Shown here: piece by piece, positions 1-6,460 of the stretch
How the letters are laid out: each line of letters starts with the position of its first letter
Numbering within the stretch: the stretch's first letter is position 1
Assembly (NCBI GenBank): GCA_031290815.1
Contig: JAISLO010000293.1
Location: 1 to 8,544 of the forward strand
Origin: Synergistaceae bacterium
GTDB lineage: Bacteria; Synergistota; Synergistia; Synergistales; Synergistaceae
DNA length: 8,544 nucleotides
Reading direction: 5' to 3'
Program-made: the position numbers and the translations under genes
Notes under the pieces: generated by a model
What the model saw: only the letters and a program-made list of their open reading frames with translations
What the model was told of the DNA's origin: nothing
The model's database searches: none

Positions 1-7
1 CGGCGGA

Positions 8-496
8 ATGGGCGAGTGGAATCACTTTGACGATGATGGAAAGCCATCGATGGTCGACATCGGAGGAAAGCCTCCGACGTCGAGAACGGCGGCGGCGGAA
101 GGTTGGGTGGACCTGCCGGAAGCGATATACGACGCTATCACAAAAAACGGCGTCTCGAAAGGCGACCCGGTCATGGCGGCCGAGCTTGGGGGTATAATGG
201 GAGCGAAGCGGACGTCTGAGCTCATCCCATTGTGTCACGGGATAAGGCTGGACAAAGTTAGCGTCAGGTGCGAGATACCAGAGGGCGCAAGATCGCTGCG
301 CATAGTGTGCGAGGCAGCCGCGAGGGACTCGACGGGAGTCGAGATGGAAGCGCTGACCGGCGTGAGCGTTGCCGCGCTGGTCTTCTACGACATGTGCAAG
401 GGCATTGACAAAGGGATGGTCATAAGGGGCGTGAGGCTGCTGAAGAAGACGGGCGGCAAGAGCGGGACATGGAAGGCCGGAGGACAGTTCGGATGA
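8..496 (+). CDS. moaC: Cyclic pyranopterin monophosphate synthase MoaC
   Basis: MoaC converts the 3',8-cyclo-GTP product of MoaA into cyclic pyranopterin monophosphate, the first stable intermediate of molybdenum cofactor synthesis in the cytoplasm. The 162-residue length matches the family (about 160). The N-terminal MVDIGGK motif begins at residue 15, followed by PLCHGIRL (74-81), GVEMEAL (110-116) and YDMCKGIDK (127-135). The conserved active-site set of the family falls on K51, H77, E112, E114, D128, K131 and K147, so the enzyme looks intact. The start is the ATG 14 codons before the MVDI motif, which is the usual spacing. The reading frame stays open to the window's left edge, so a slightly earlier start cannot be excluded. 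The stop codon overlaps the start of the next gene (ATGA), implying translational coupling with another cofactor gene. Upstream moa genes probably lie outside the window. Confidence 0.96.
   Translation: MGEWNHFDDDGKPSMVDIGGKPPTSRTAAAEGWVDLPEAIYDAITKNGVSKGDPVMAAELGGIMGAKRTSELIPLCHGIRLDKVSVRCEIPEGARSLRIVCEAAARDSTGVEMEALTGVSVAALVFYDMCKGIDKGMVIRGVRLLKKTGGKSGTWKAGGQFG
479..483 (+). promoter_or_regulatory. Shine-Dalgarno deciding the mogA start
   Basis: GGAGG lies inside the 3' end of moaC, nine bases before the ATG at 493. This favours 493, which overlaps the moaC stop as ATGA, over the longer in-frame ATG at 469. The latter would put the ribosome-binding site inside the coding sequence and would add eight residues of no visible value. 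Confidence 0.75.
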
Positions 497-1308
497 TTAG
501 GGTTCTCGGTCTTTATGACACAGCAAGGAACGAATGGGACAAGGTCGCGTACATCCACGACAGTTTGGCGGAGGAGACGTGCGTAAACGGTCAGATAACG
601 GAAGTTGTTTTTCACCAGGCCGGCTCGGAATTTCCAAGGGATGCAGGATACGCCTTAGTCATACCTGGCGGGGGCATCCCGGCAGGCGCTGATTTTGCCT
701 CCGTCGACTCGGGAGAGCTGCTCATGAAACTGGATCGCGGCCGAGTCCGGGGAGTGGTGAACTCGGGATTCGTACAGGTATCGTCAAAAGTTGAATTCTG
801 GCGAAAAATCGTCGCCGGTGTGCTGACAGTCAGCGACAAGGCTTCGCGAGGCGAGCGCCGCGATACGGCCGGTCCGGCCCTCTCCGATCTGGCGGAGGCT
901 CTTGGGGCCGAGGTCCAGTACAGCGCGGTCGTTCCTGACGACAGGGACGAAATAGCCGGCAAACTGAGGGAGTGGACAGATGGCGATACACGCCCCGAGC
1001 TGATAATGACGACCGGAGGCACCGGATTATCGAAGAGGGACGTCACCCCAGAGGCGCTGACTGACGTGGGCGAAAAGCTCGTTCCCGGATTGGGCGAGTT
1101 GATGAGGTCAAGGTCGATGTTGCACACGGCGCGGGGCTGCCTGTCGAGAAGCATCGCGGTCGTCCGCCGCGGAACGCTCATAATCGCGTTCCCTGGCAGC
1201 GAGACGGCGGTGCGTCAGTGTTTCGCGGCCATAGCGCCTTCGCTGAGACATGGGATAGCGGTTTTGAACGACTGGGAATCTGAGTGCGGAGATGTCTCGA
1301 ATCGATAA
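493..1308 (+). CDS. mogA: MogA/MoaB-family molybdopterin adenylyltransferase with extra N-terminal domain
   Basis: The C-terminal part (about residues 107-262 of 271) is a MoCF-type domain. Proteins of this kind adenylate molybdopterin before metal insertion. Visible motifs are GVLTVSDKASRGER (109-122), VVPDDRDEI (146-154), TTGGTGLSKRDVTPEA (173-188), VPGLGELMR (197-205) and FPGS (233-236). D149 and D183 match the acidic residues (PDE and RDVTP motifs) needed in E. coli MogA. MogA and MoaB are hard to separate by eye; the RDVTPEA and PGxxExMR wording fits the MogA-like group. Residues 1-105 are an extra domain that I do not recognise. It is predicted soluble, with a glycine-rich VIPGGGIPAG stretch (57-65) and no signal or membrane segment. 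A normal MogA or MoaB is only about 160-195 residues. The gene overlaps moaC by 4 bases and rapZ by 17 bases, so it sits inside one operon. Confidence 0.9.
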   Translation: MIRVLGLYDTARNEWDKVAYIHDSLAEETCVNGQITEVVFHQAGSEFPRDAGYALVIPGGGIPAGADFASVDSGELLMKLDRGRVRGVVNSGFVQVSSKVEFWRKIVAGVLTVSDKASRGERRDTAGPALSDLAEALGAEVQYSAVVPDDRDEIAGKLREWTDGDTRPELIMTTGGTGLSKRDVTPEALTDVGEKLVPGLGELMRSRSMLHTARGCLSRSIAVVRRGTLIIAFPGSETAVRQCFAAIAPSLRHGIAVLNDWESECGDVSNR

Positions 1309-2164
1309 GTGCGTTGTCATAACTGGTCTGTCCGGGGCCGGCAAGAGCACGGCTCTCAGGATCATGGAGGACCTTGGATGGTTTGCCATGGACAACGCGC
1401 CGTCCGGCGTGCTCGCCGAGGTCATTGAAGCGCTGTCTCGGAGCGAAAATGTCTCAGGCAAAGGCGTGGCCGTGGTGACCGACGCAAGGGGAGGGGGCAT
1501 TCCGGAGGGCTTTGGGCGCGCGCTGAAATCCCTCGAAAGTGTCGCGGCAGAGGTGAGGGTGATATTCCTGGACGCCTCGGACGAGTGCATTGTGAGCCGT
1601 TACGGAATGACGAGACGCGGCCACCCGTTCGGCCGGAATGCCACAGTGTTGGCCGGAATAGCAGAGGAACGCGCTCTGATGGAGCCTGTCAGGGCGAACG
1701 CCGGCATAGTCATAGACACGTCGCTCATGTCGCCGGGCGGCCTGAGGCGTTCGATCCTCTCGTATCTCGGCGTGCGCGAGGATCCCGTGACGGTCATAAT
1801 CAGTTCGTTCGGTTTTAAGTACGGAATACCGATCGACTGCGACTACATGTTCGACGTGAGATTTCTCCCAAACCCGAACTATGTCCCAGAGCTAAGGGAG
1901 TTTTCAGGGATGGATGTCAAAATACAGAACTATTTGAAACAAATTCCGGAAAAGAAATCTTTCATCGCGATGACGGAGTCCCTCCTCGAATTCTTAATAG
2001 CTCAATACAAGAACACCGGAAAGAAGCACATTCACGCCGCTGTCGGCTGTACCGGCGGCAGACATCGGTCCGTGGCGGTCGCCGAGGAACTCGCAGCGCG
2101 CCTGTCAGAGAAAGGCTGCAGCGTTGTGACTAATCACCGCGACATCGACAAGGAGGCGGTGTGA
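1292..2164 (+). CDS. rapZ: RapZ/YvcJ-family nucleotide-binding RNase adapter protein
   Basis: RapZ (YvcJ in Bacillus) is a P-loop NTP-binding protein. In E. coli it binds glucosamine-6-phosphate and steers the small RNAs that control GlmS, linking it to cell-wall precursor synthesis; in Firmicutes its role is less defined. The 290-residue length is normal. A Walker A motif GLSGAGKS lies at 12-19, MDNAP (usually xDNLP) at 33-37, RYGMTRRGHPF at 103-113, and SFGFKYGIP at 172-180. The C-terminal RNA- and metabolite-binding half has DVRFLPNP (188-195) and GCTGGRHRS (252-260). N196 stands where E. coli has the histidine of NPHW, so metabolite binding may differ. The start overlaps the previous gene by 17 bases and has no well-spaced Shine-Dalgarno sequence, so translation probably depends on ribosomes finishing mogA. 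It precedes yvcK and whiA, the classic conserved trio. Confidence 0.95.
   Translation: MSRIDKCVVITGLSGAGKSTALRIMEDLGWFAMDNAPSGVLAEVIEALSRSENVSGKGVAVVTDARGGGIPEGFGRALKSLESVAAEVRVIFLDASDECIVSRYGMTRRGHPFGRNATVLAGIAEERALMEPVRANAGIVIDTSLMSPGGLRRSILSYLGVREDPVTVIISSFGFKYGIPIDCDYMFDVRFLPNPNYVPELREFSGMDVKIQNYLKQIPEKKSFIAMTESLLEFLIAQYKNTGKKHIHAAVGCTGGRHRSVAVAEELAARLSEKGCSVVTNHRDIDKEAV
2150..2156 (+). promoter_or_regulatory. Shine-Dalgarno deciding the yvcK start
   Basis: A full AAGGAGG lies in the last codons of rapZ. It is seven bases before the ATG at 2164 but only four before the in-frame GTG at 2161. The ATG is therefore the better start, and its first base is the last base of the rapZ stop (TGATG). 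Confidence 0.7.
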
Positions 2165-3285
2165 TGCCACATCCGATCGTATTGCTAGCGGTCGGTTTTT
2201 TGATAGGGTGCGTCACCAGCGCCCTGCTTCCCGCAATCAAATTCAAGCGTCAGAGGCTGCCTGGCAGGGTGTACAGCAAGCGCCGCGACATAATGGGGAG
2301 CATCGTCGAACAGAGACTCCTCCAGGGACCGCGTTTCACATGCGTGGGAGGTGGGACCGGCCTCTCCACCCTCCTGTCCGGGCTCAAGAGCTTCACCAGA
2401 AACATCACGGCCGTTGTGGCCGTCACGGACGAGGGCGGAAGCTCCGGACGCCTCAGGCAGGAGTGGGGCGTTCTGCCGCCGGGCGACGTGCGAAACTGTA
2501 TCGTCGCCTTGGCCGAGAACGACAACTCTCTGAACCAACTGCTAAATTTCCGTTTCGACAGGGGGGAGTTGAAAGGACACAGCCTGGGAAACCTGATACT
2601 TCTTGGAGCGTGTGAGCTCGCCGGCGATTTCAGCAAGGCGGTGGAATCGCTCAACAGGATGCTCGCCATAAGGGGGAGGGTGCTTCCGGTCACGACGGAG
2701 ACCGTCGTCCTTCATGGCGAGACACTTGACGGCGGATTCGTGAGGGGAGAGCTGGAGGTGTCCGAGAACGGCTGCAGGATGAAGCGGATGTGGCTCGAAC
2801 CGGCTTCGGCAAAGCCTCTCTCCGACGTGATAGAGGCGTTTCCGTCGTCGGATCTCATAGTGCTAGGCCCCGGAAGCCTGTTTACCAGCATCCTTCCAAA
2901 TCTACTGATCGAAGAAGTGAGAAGCGCGATTCGCGACGCGGATGTGCCGATAGCGTACGTTACGAACCTCATGACCCAGCGCGGCGAGACGGAGGGCATG
3001 AACATCACGGCGCACATGGACTGGATCGCGAGCGTGCTCGGTTCCATGCCGGACTACATTGTGGTGAATCAGACGCCGATCCCGTCGGACTATCTCGCCC
3101 TCTACAAGGAACGCGGCGCCGAGCCTCTCTATCTGTCCAGGGAGGAGGAGAGATACCTGGAACGCAACAAATGCTCCATAGTGTACGCCGATCTCGTCAA
3201 TATAAAGGATGGCAAATACCTGAGACACCACTCCCAGAACCTCGCCGAGATACTGATGAGCATAGCGAGGGGAGGACGGGACTAG
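2164..3285 (+). CDS. yvcK: YvcK/CofD-family gluconeogenesis factor with N-terminal membrane segment
   Basis: YvcK proteins bind UDP-sugars such as UDP-GlcNAc. In B. subtilis they are needed for growth and normal cell shape on gluconeogenic carbon sources. The Rossmann-like CofD fold is clear: GGGTGLS (62-68), TDEGGSSGRLR (88-98), PPGDVRNC (105-112), GHSLGNLIL (138-146), GPGSLFTSI (235-243) and NLMTQRGETEG (268-278). At 373 residues it is about 50 longer than the Bacillus protein. The excess lies before the first glycine motif: a hydrophobic stretch at about residues 4-24, then a basic segment with KFKRQR (26-31) and YSKRR (37-41). This suggests a single membrane anchor with the catalytic-type domain in the cytoplasm. 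The CofD relation could suggest a 2-phospholactate transferase, but the neighbours rapZ and whiA fix it as YvcK. Translation is coupled to rapZ. Confidence 0.94.
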   Translation: MPHPIVLLAVGFLIGCVTSALLPAIKFKRQRLPGRVYSKRRDIMGSIVEQRLLQGPRFTCVGGGTGLSTLLSGLKSFTRNITAVVAVTDEGGSSGRLRQEWGVLPPGDVRNCIVALAENDNSLNQLLNFRFDRGELKGHSLGNLILLGACELAGDFSKAVESLNRMLAIRGRVLPVTTETVVLHGETLDGGFVRGELEVSENGCRMKRMWLEPASAKPLSDVIEAFPSSDLIVLGPGSLFTSILPNLLIEEVRSAIRDADVPIAYVTNLMTQRGETEGMNITAHMDWIASVLGSMPDYIVVNQTPIPSDYLALYKERGAEPLYLSREEERYLERNKCSIVYADLVNIKDGKYLRHHSQNLAEILMSIARGGRD

Positions 3286-3310
3286 CCTGCCGGCTCCAGG
3301 CATATATGAT

Positions 3311-4213
3311 ATGAAGGACATAGGAACTATGCTGCTGGACGAGCTTTCAGGAATGCCCGCGGATGTCCCGGAGCCGGAACTTCTGGGTTTCTTCGACGCC
3401 ATGCGCCGCGTAAAATCGGGGTACAATCTCGTCTTCACCTGTCCGAGGCTGCTTCTTGCCCGAAGAATCTTAAAGCTCTGGCGCGCGTGGAGAGGGTTGA
3501 ATGAAGGAACGTTTAATGCGAAAATTAATTGCGGGGATATGAACGGGGTCCTGAGGCTCGACAGAAAATGCGGAAAGGTCATGTTCGAGATCCCTGAGAA
3601 GTTGTACGATGAACTCGCTTCGGTCGCGGGCAGCTCGCGCGGAGCGAAGTCGTGGATCTGGATGAGGGGGGTATGGGCGCTCTGCGCCTCGGTCTGCCTT
3701 CCGAGGAGCGGATATTACGCTGCGATTTTCATAAGGGACAATGACAAACTGTCGGCTAAGCTCCTCAAGGTGCTGTCGGCCGCGGACATCTCGCCCAACG
3801 TCAGGCTGAGGGGCGGAAGCGCGGAATACACGCTGCGGAGCGAGGAACAAATTGTGACGTGTCTCACGCGGATGGGACTCGTGAGAACGTCACTCGCCCT
3901 GGAGGAGATAGCCATAGTGCGCTCGATTCGAAGCAGGGCGAACAAGCTCGTCAACTGCGACTCGGCCAACATCGACAAGAGCCTCACCGCTGCGAGGTGT
4001 CAGCTTGAATTGGTTCGGAGGATAGAGTCCGAGGGACTCTGGCACTTGCTTTCACCAGCCGTCGCTGAGATCGCTAAGGCCAGAGGAAACAATCCAAGCG
4101 CATCGCTCAGAGAACTCGGGCAGATGCTGCCGAAGCCCGTCAGCAAGAGCACCGTCGAATACAGGCTGAGGAGACTGGAGACGATCATAAATGACAATGA
4201 GAGGCCGATTTAA
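3311..4213 (+). CDS. whiA: Divergent WhiA-family DNA-binding protein
   Basis: WhiA proteins pair a degenerate LAGLIDADG endonuclease-like fold with a C-terminal helix-turn-helix. They act as sporulation or cell-division regulators in Actinobacteria and Firmicutes. The C-terminal half is diagnostic: NKLVNCDSANIDKSLTAA (211-228), then the helix-turn-helix region NPSASLRELGQML (261-273) and PVSKSTVEYRLRRLE (276-290). The N-terminal two thirds are weakly conserved. The usual AGLLR-type motif is replaced by LLGFFDAMRR (24-33), and the second-repeat AGGSV motif by WALCASVCL (122-130). The 300-residue length is normal. The ATG at 3311 aligns MKDIGTMLLDEL with the family's typical start; its ribosome-binding site is weak, and an ATG at 3329 with AAGGA ten bases before it is an alternative. 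It follows yvcK after 25 bases in the standard rapZ-yvcK-whiA order, which supports the call despite divergence. Confidence 0.9.
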   Translation: MKDIGTMLLDELSGMPADVPEPELLGFFDAMRRVKSGYNLVFTCPRLLLARRILKLWRAWRGLNEGTFNAKINCGDMNGVLRLDRKCGKVMFEIPEKLYDELASVAGSSRGAKSWIWMRGVWALCASVCLPRSGYYAAIFIRDNDKLSAKLLKVLSAADISPNVRLRGGSAEYTLRSEEQIVTCLTRMGLVRTSLALEEIAIVRSIRSRANKLVNCDSANIDKSLTAARCQLELVRRIESEGLWHLLSPAVAEIAKARGNNPSASLRELGQMLPKPVSKSTVEYRLRRLETIINDNERPI

Positions 4214-4242
4214 TATCAGGGCTCAGAACGGTAAAAAAACTC

Positions 4243-4271
4243 AAACTCTGATTATCGATTAATCAGTGTTT
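4243..4271 (+). promoter_or_regulatory. AT-rich inverted repeat upstream of gde, possible operator
   Basis: The 85-base gap between whiA and the debranching gene holds an imperfect palindrome centred on 4257. The arms CTGATTA (4248-4254) and TAATCAG (4260-4266) are perfect, and AAAC/GTTT continue the symmetry outwards after one T:T mismatch. In all, 11 of 12 arm positions pair around a five-base centre. It is not followed by a T-run, so it does not look like an intrinsic terminator. A repressor or activator site controlling gde is more likely. No convincing -35/-10 pair could be placed beside it. Confidence 0.45.
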
Positions 4272-4284
4272 CCATAAATCATAA

Positions 4285-4290
4285 AGGGGA
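4285..4290 (+). promoter_or_regulatory. Shine-Dalgarno deciding the gde start
   Basis: AGGGGA ends at 4290, eight bases before the ATG at 4299. The upstream in-frame ATG at 4290 overlaps this element and so would have no usable spacing. This supports the shorter 660-residue protein. Confidence 0.7.
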
Positions 4291-4298
4291 TGGTTCCT

Positions 4299-6281
4299 AT
4301 GTACTTAGGGAAGGCGGATGTCAACACGTATGAAAAAGGGGTGGAGCGCGAATTCCTCGTCTCGAACGGCGCCGGGAGCTACGGCTTCACGACCGTCGCT
4401 GGGGCTAACACGAGGTATGAGCACGGACTCCTGGTAGTTCGGCCGAAAGGTTCCGAAATGCATACCGTCCTGGTGAGCAAGATAGAGGAGACGGTATACG
4501 CCAACAACAAAAAGTATCAGCTGTCAACCAACCGCTACAGAGACTTGGTCTATCCGGACGGATACAGATATATTCAAGAGTACAAGGGAACGCCGTTCCC
4601 TACTGCGCTGTTCGTGGTTCACAGCATCTTCCTCAAAAAATCCACCTTCATGCCGCAGAATACCACATCCAGCTGCACGGTCATAAAGTACGAGCTGGCG
4701 GCGTCGCCTAAACCAATAACGGTGGATGTCCGGCCGCTTTTTGCCCATAGGACGGCGGACAGCGTTTCACCCGCCGATGACGGATCGGTCTTCGAGTCCT
4801 CGGTCTCCTCCGGCGGTTCAGTTAGGATCGACGGAAGGGGATCGTCCAGTTTCGTGTCCTTTACGAAGGACTTGGACGGAGTCGAATGGTCCTCCAAACC
4901 GCTCTGGTTTGAAAACCTGATATATGAAAAGAGCGACGTGTCGGACAAATCTATCTTAGACCGCCTGTGGTCGCCTGGGTTCGGAACATTCAGCCTGAGT
5001 CAGGGGGAGACGGCGTATGTGATCTTGTCCGACTCGCCGGTGTCATATTCCGTGGACGACCTGCAGGAGATAGAAAAGGAGACATCAAACCTGTTTGGCG
5101 CGCTCGCCAGGCAGGTATCGACCGACAACCGGAACAGTGTAATACAGGACCTCGTTCAGTCGTCATATCATCTGATTGCGGACAGCAAGAGTTCCGCCCC
5201 GGCAGTGCTGTCCGGTTTTCCGTCAGTGGAGCAGCGCGCGCGCGACACGTTTATAGCCCTGCCGGGCCTCACGCTCGCGACCGGAAGGTCGGGCGTGGCG
5301 CTTGGTATTCTCGAGAGCTGGTTGCAGAGGGCGAAATCGGCGGATATGGTCATGCCGTCGGTCATAGATCACCGCGGCACGGCGGAAGCGCGCGACGTCG
5401 ACGCCGGGCTCTGGTTTCTCTACGCGGCTGAAAAATACACGGCCGGATGCGGAGATGACTTTGCCAGGAAACACTACGACGACTTCGCCGCCATAATAGA
5501 GAAGTACCTCGATGGAAACGGCATCCCGCATGTGACGACGGACAAGGAGACCAAACTCGTAAAAATCACGAGGGGAGAGAAGGCCAGGGACTGGATGTTC
5601 GGCGATGTCGACGGAGAACCGCTGGTCAAGAGGAACGGGTATCTCGTCGAGGTAAACGCCCTGTGGCACAACGCTCTCTATTTCATGAGGGGAGTCGCTA
5701 AATCGACGGGTGACAATGCCTCCGCCGACAGGTATCACGCACTCGTCTCCGAGGTGAAGGAGTCGTTTGCGCGTGTATTTTGGAACGAATCAAAGGGGTA
5801 TCTTTTCGACTGGGTAGACCCCGGCACCGGCGAGCGCGACGAGATCATACGGCCCAACGCCATACTCGCCGTCTCCCTGCCGCACCCGGCGCTGCAGGAG
5901 GAAAAAGGAAGGGCCGTATTCGCAACGTGCTGGAACGAGCTGTACACTACGTATGGACTGCGCACTCTCGATCCTCACCACGAGAAGTTCAAGGGCCGGG
6001 CAGAGGGCCGTCATGATCAAAGGAAAAAAGCCCGGCTTCGCGGAATGGCGTGGCCGTGGCTGCTGGGGCATTTCATAACCGCGTTCATGAGGTACAATCC
6101 CGGCTCGTATGAGATGGGCTGGTCGTTCATTCGCCCGTTCTCGTCGCATTTACGCAGGGGCTGCCTGGGCGGGGCGGCCGAATACTTCGACGGAACGATG
6201 CCGTACAACCCGAGCGGAGACGTCATAAGCGCCGTATCCCAGGGCGAACTGCTGAGGGTGATAAGCGAGGACCTCGCATAG
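4299..6281 (+). CDS. Glycogen debranching enzyme / amylo-alpha-1,6-glucosidase, divergent
   Basis: The protein (660 residues) has the two-domain layout of bacterial GDE proteins (GH133 type), which remove alpha-1,6 branch glucose from glycogen or related glucans in the cytoplasm. The N-terminal GDE_N-like domain is marked by EREFLVSNGAGSYG (16-29) and GANTRYEHGLLV (35-46). The C-terminal (alpha/alpha)6-barrel domain starts near 280 and shows RDTFIALPGL (315-324), DVDAGLWFLYAAEKY (366-380), VEVNALWHNALYF (450-462), WPWLLGHFI (585-593) and EYFDGTMPYNPSGD (628-641). Two motifs depart from the family pattern as I know it: the TWMD segment reads DWMFGD (431-436), and AYHQGTVW reads ARLRGMAW (578-585). 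Activity or specificity may therefore differ. No signal peptide is seen. The gene stands alone between two gaps, with a strong inverted repeat just upstream, so it may have its own control. There is no glycogen synthase or phosphorylase gene in view. Confidence 0.88.
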   Translation: MYLGKADVNTYEKGVEREFLVSNGAGSYGFTTVAGANTRYEHGLLVVRPKGSEMHTVLVSKIEETVYANNKKYQLSTNRYRDLVYPDGYRYIQEYKGTPFPTALFVVHSIFLKKSTFMPQNTTSSCTVIKYELAASPKPITVDVRPLFAHRTADSVSPADDGSVFESSVSSGGSVRIDGRGSSSFVSFTKDLDGVEWSSKPLWFENLIYEKSDVSDKSILDRLWSPGFGTFSLSQGETAYVILSDSPVSYSVDDLQEIEKETSNLFGALARQVSTDNRNSVIQDLVQSSYHLIADSKSSAPAVLSGFPSVEQRARDTFIALPGLTLATGRSGVALGILESWLQRAKSADMVMPSVIDHRGTAEARDVDAGLWFLYAAEKYTAGCGDDFARKHYDDFAAIIEKYLDGNGIPHVTTDKETKLVKITRGEKARDWMFGDVDGEPLVKRNGYLVEVNALWHNALYFMRGVAKSTGDNASADRYHALVSEVKESFARVFWNESKGYLFDWVDPGTGERDEIIRPNAILAVSLPHPALQEEKGRAVFATCWNELYTTYGLRTLDPHHEKFKGRAEGRHDQRKKARLRGMAWPWLLGHFITAFMRYNPGSYEMGWSFIRPFSSHLRRGCLGGAAEYFDGTMPYNPSGDVISAVSQGELLRVISEDLA

Positions 6282-6362
6282 GCCGCATCACAAAGACCTG
6301 CGTCACTGACGAACTGAGCGGGCTGAAATGTTTTCTTTAGTCTGTTTCTGTTGGCATTGACG
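6282..6362. other. Non-coding stretch between gde and the gap promoter
   Basis: About 80 bases after the gde stop hold no reading frame of note. An 11-base palindrome CGTCACTGACG (6301-6311) and a T-rich run (6331-6350) are present. The palindrome has too short a stem and too small a loop, and is too far from the T-run, to call an intrinsic terminator. How gde transcription ends is not evident. Confidence 0.5.
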
Positions 6363-6391
6363 TTGACCGTTTGTGTATTCTTTGATATGCT
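6363..6391 (+). promoter_or_regulatory. Predicted sigma-70 type promoter for gap-pgk
   Basis: A -35 element TTGACC (6363-6368; five of six consensus bases) and a -10 element TATGCT (6386-6391; four of six) are separated by 17 bases. A TG at 6383-6384 places the extended -10 motif TGnTATGCT in the correct position. Transcription would begin near 6397-6399, giving a leader of about 70 bases before the gap start. A second TTGACG directly upstream (6357-6362) forms a tandem TTGAC repeat, but has no -10 at proper spacing. Confidence 0.6.
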
Positions 6392-6397
6392 CATTTA

Positions 6398-6429
6398 GTT
6401 GCGAATTCTGTTTTGCAGTTGATCGCAAC
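6398..6429 (+). promoter_or_regulatory. Stem-loop in the gap 5' leader
   Basis: Perfect seven-base complementary arms GTTGCGA (6398-6404) and TCGCAAC (6423-6429) enclose 18 bases. Within these, CTG (6408-6410) and CAG (6416-6418) can add a small inner stem. The outer arm begins about where transcription from the predicted promoter should start, so the RNA would carry a hairpin at its very 5' end. Such hairpins can stabilise an mRNA. The same dyad in DNA could instead be an operator just downstream of the promoter. Confidence 0.4.
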
Positions 6430-6453
6430 AGGTTGAACGCGCGTCAAACATAT

Positions 6454-6460
6454 AAGGAGG
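6454..6460 (+). promoter_or_regulatory. Strong Shine-Dalgarno deciding the gap start
   Basis: A complete AAGGAGG lies eight bases before the ATG at 6469. An in-frame ATG at 6373 would add 32 cysteine- and phenylalanine-rich residues unlike any GAPDH. It would also lie between the predicted -35 and -10 elements, so 6469 is the real start. The consensus site fits a highly expressed gene. Confidence 0.92.

Noticed and set aside
493..807. MOSC domain as the identity of the MogA N-terminal extension
   Set aside because: MOSC domains accompany molybdenum cofactor genes, but the conserved cysteine and GD-HAG/RQVSL-type motifs are not present.
612..1181. Minus-strand open frame of 189 codons opposite mogA
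   Set aside because: It is serine/proline-rich with a composition typical of a shadow frame, and no ribosome-binding site or motif was found.
2902..3582. Minus-strand open frame of 226 codons opposite yvcK/whiA
   Set aside because: It spans the junction of two well-supported genes, has no recognisable motif, and is explained by GC-rich third positions of the plus-strand genes.
6301..6311. Palindrome CGTCACTGACG as an intrinsic terminator of gde
   Set aside because: A hairpin here would have a three-to-five pair stem with almost no loop, and the T-rich stretch starts 20 bases later.
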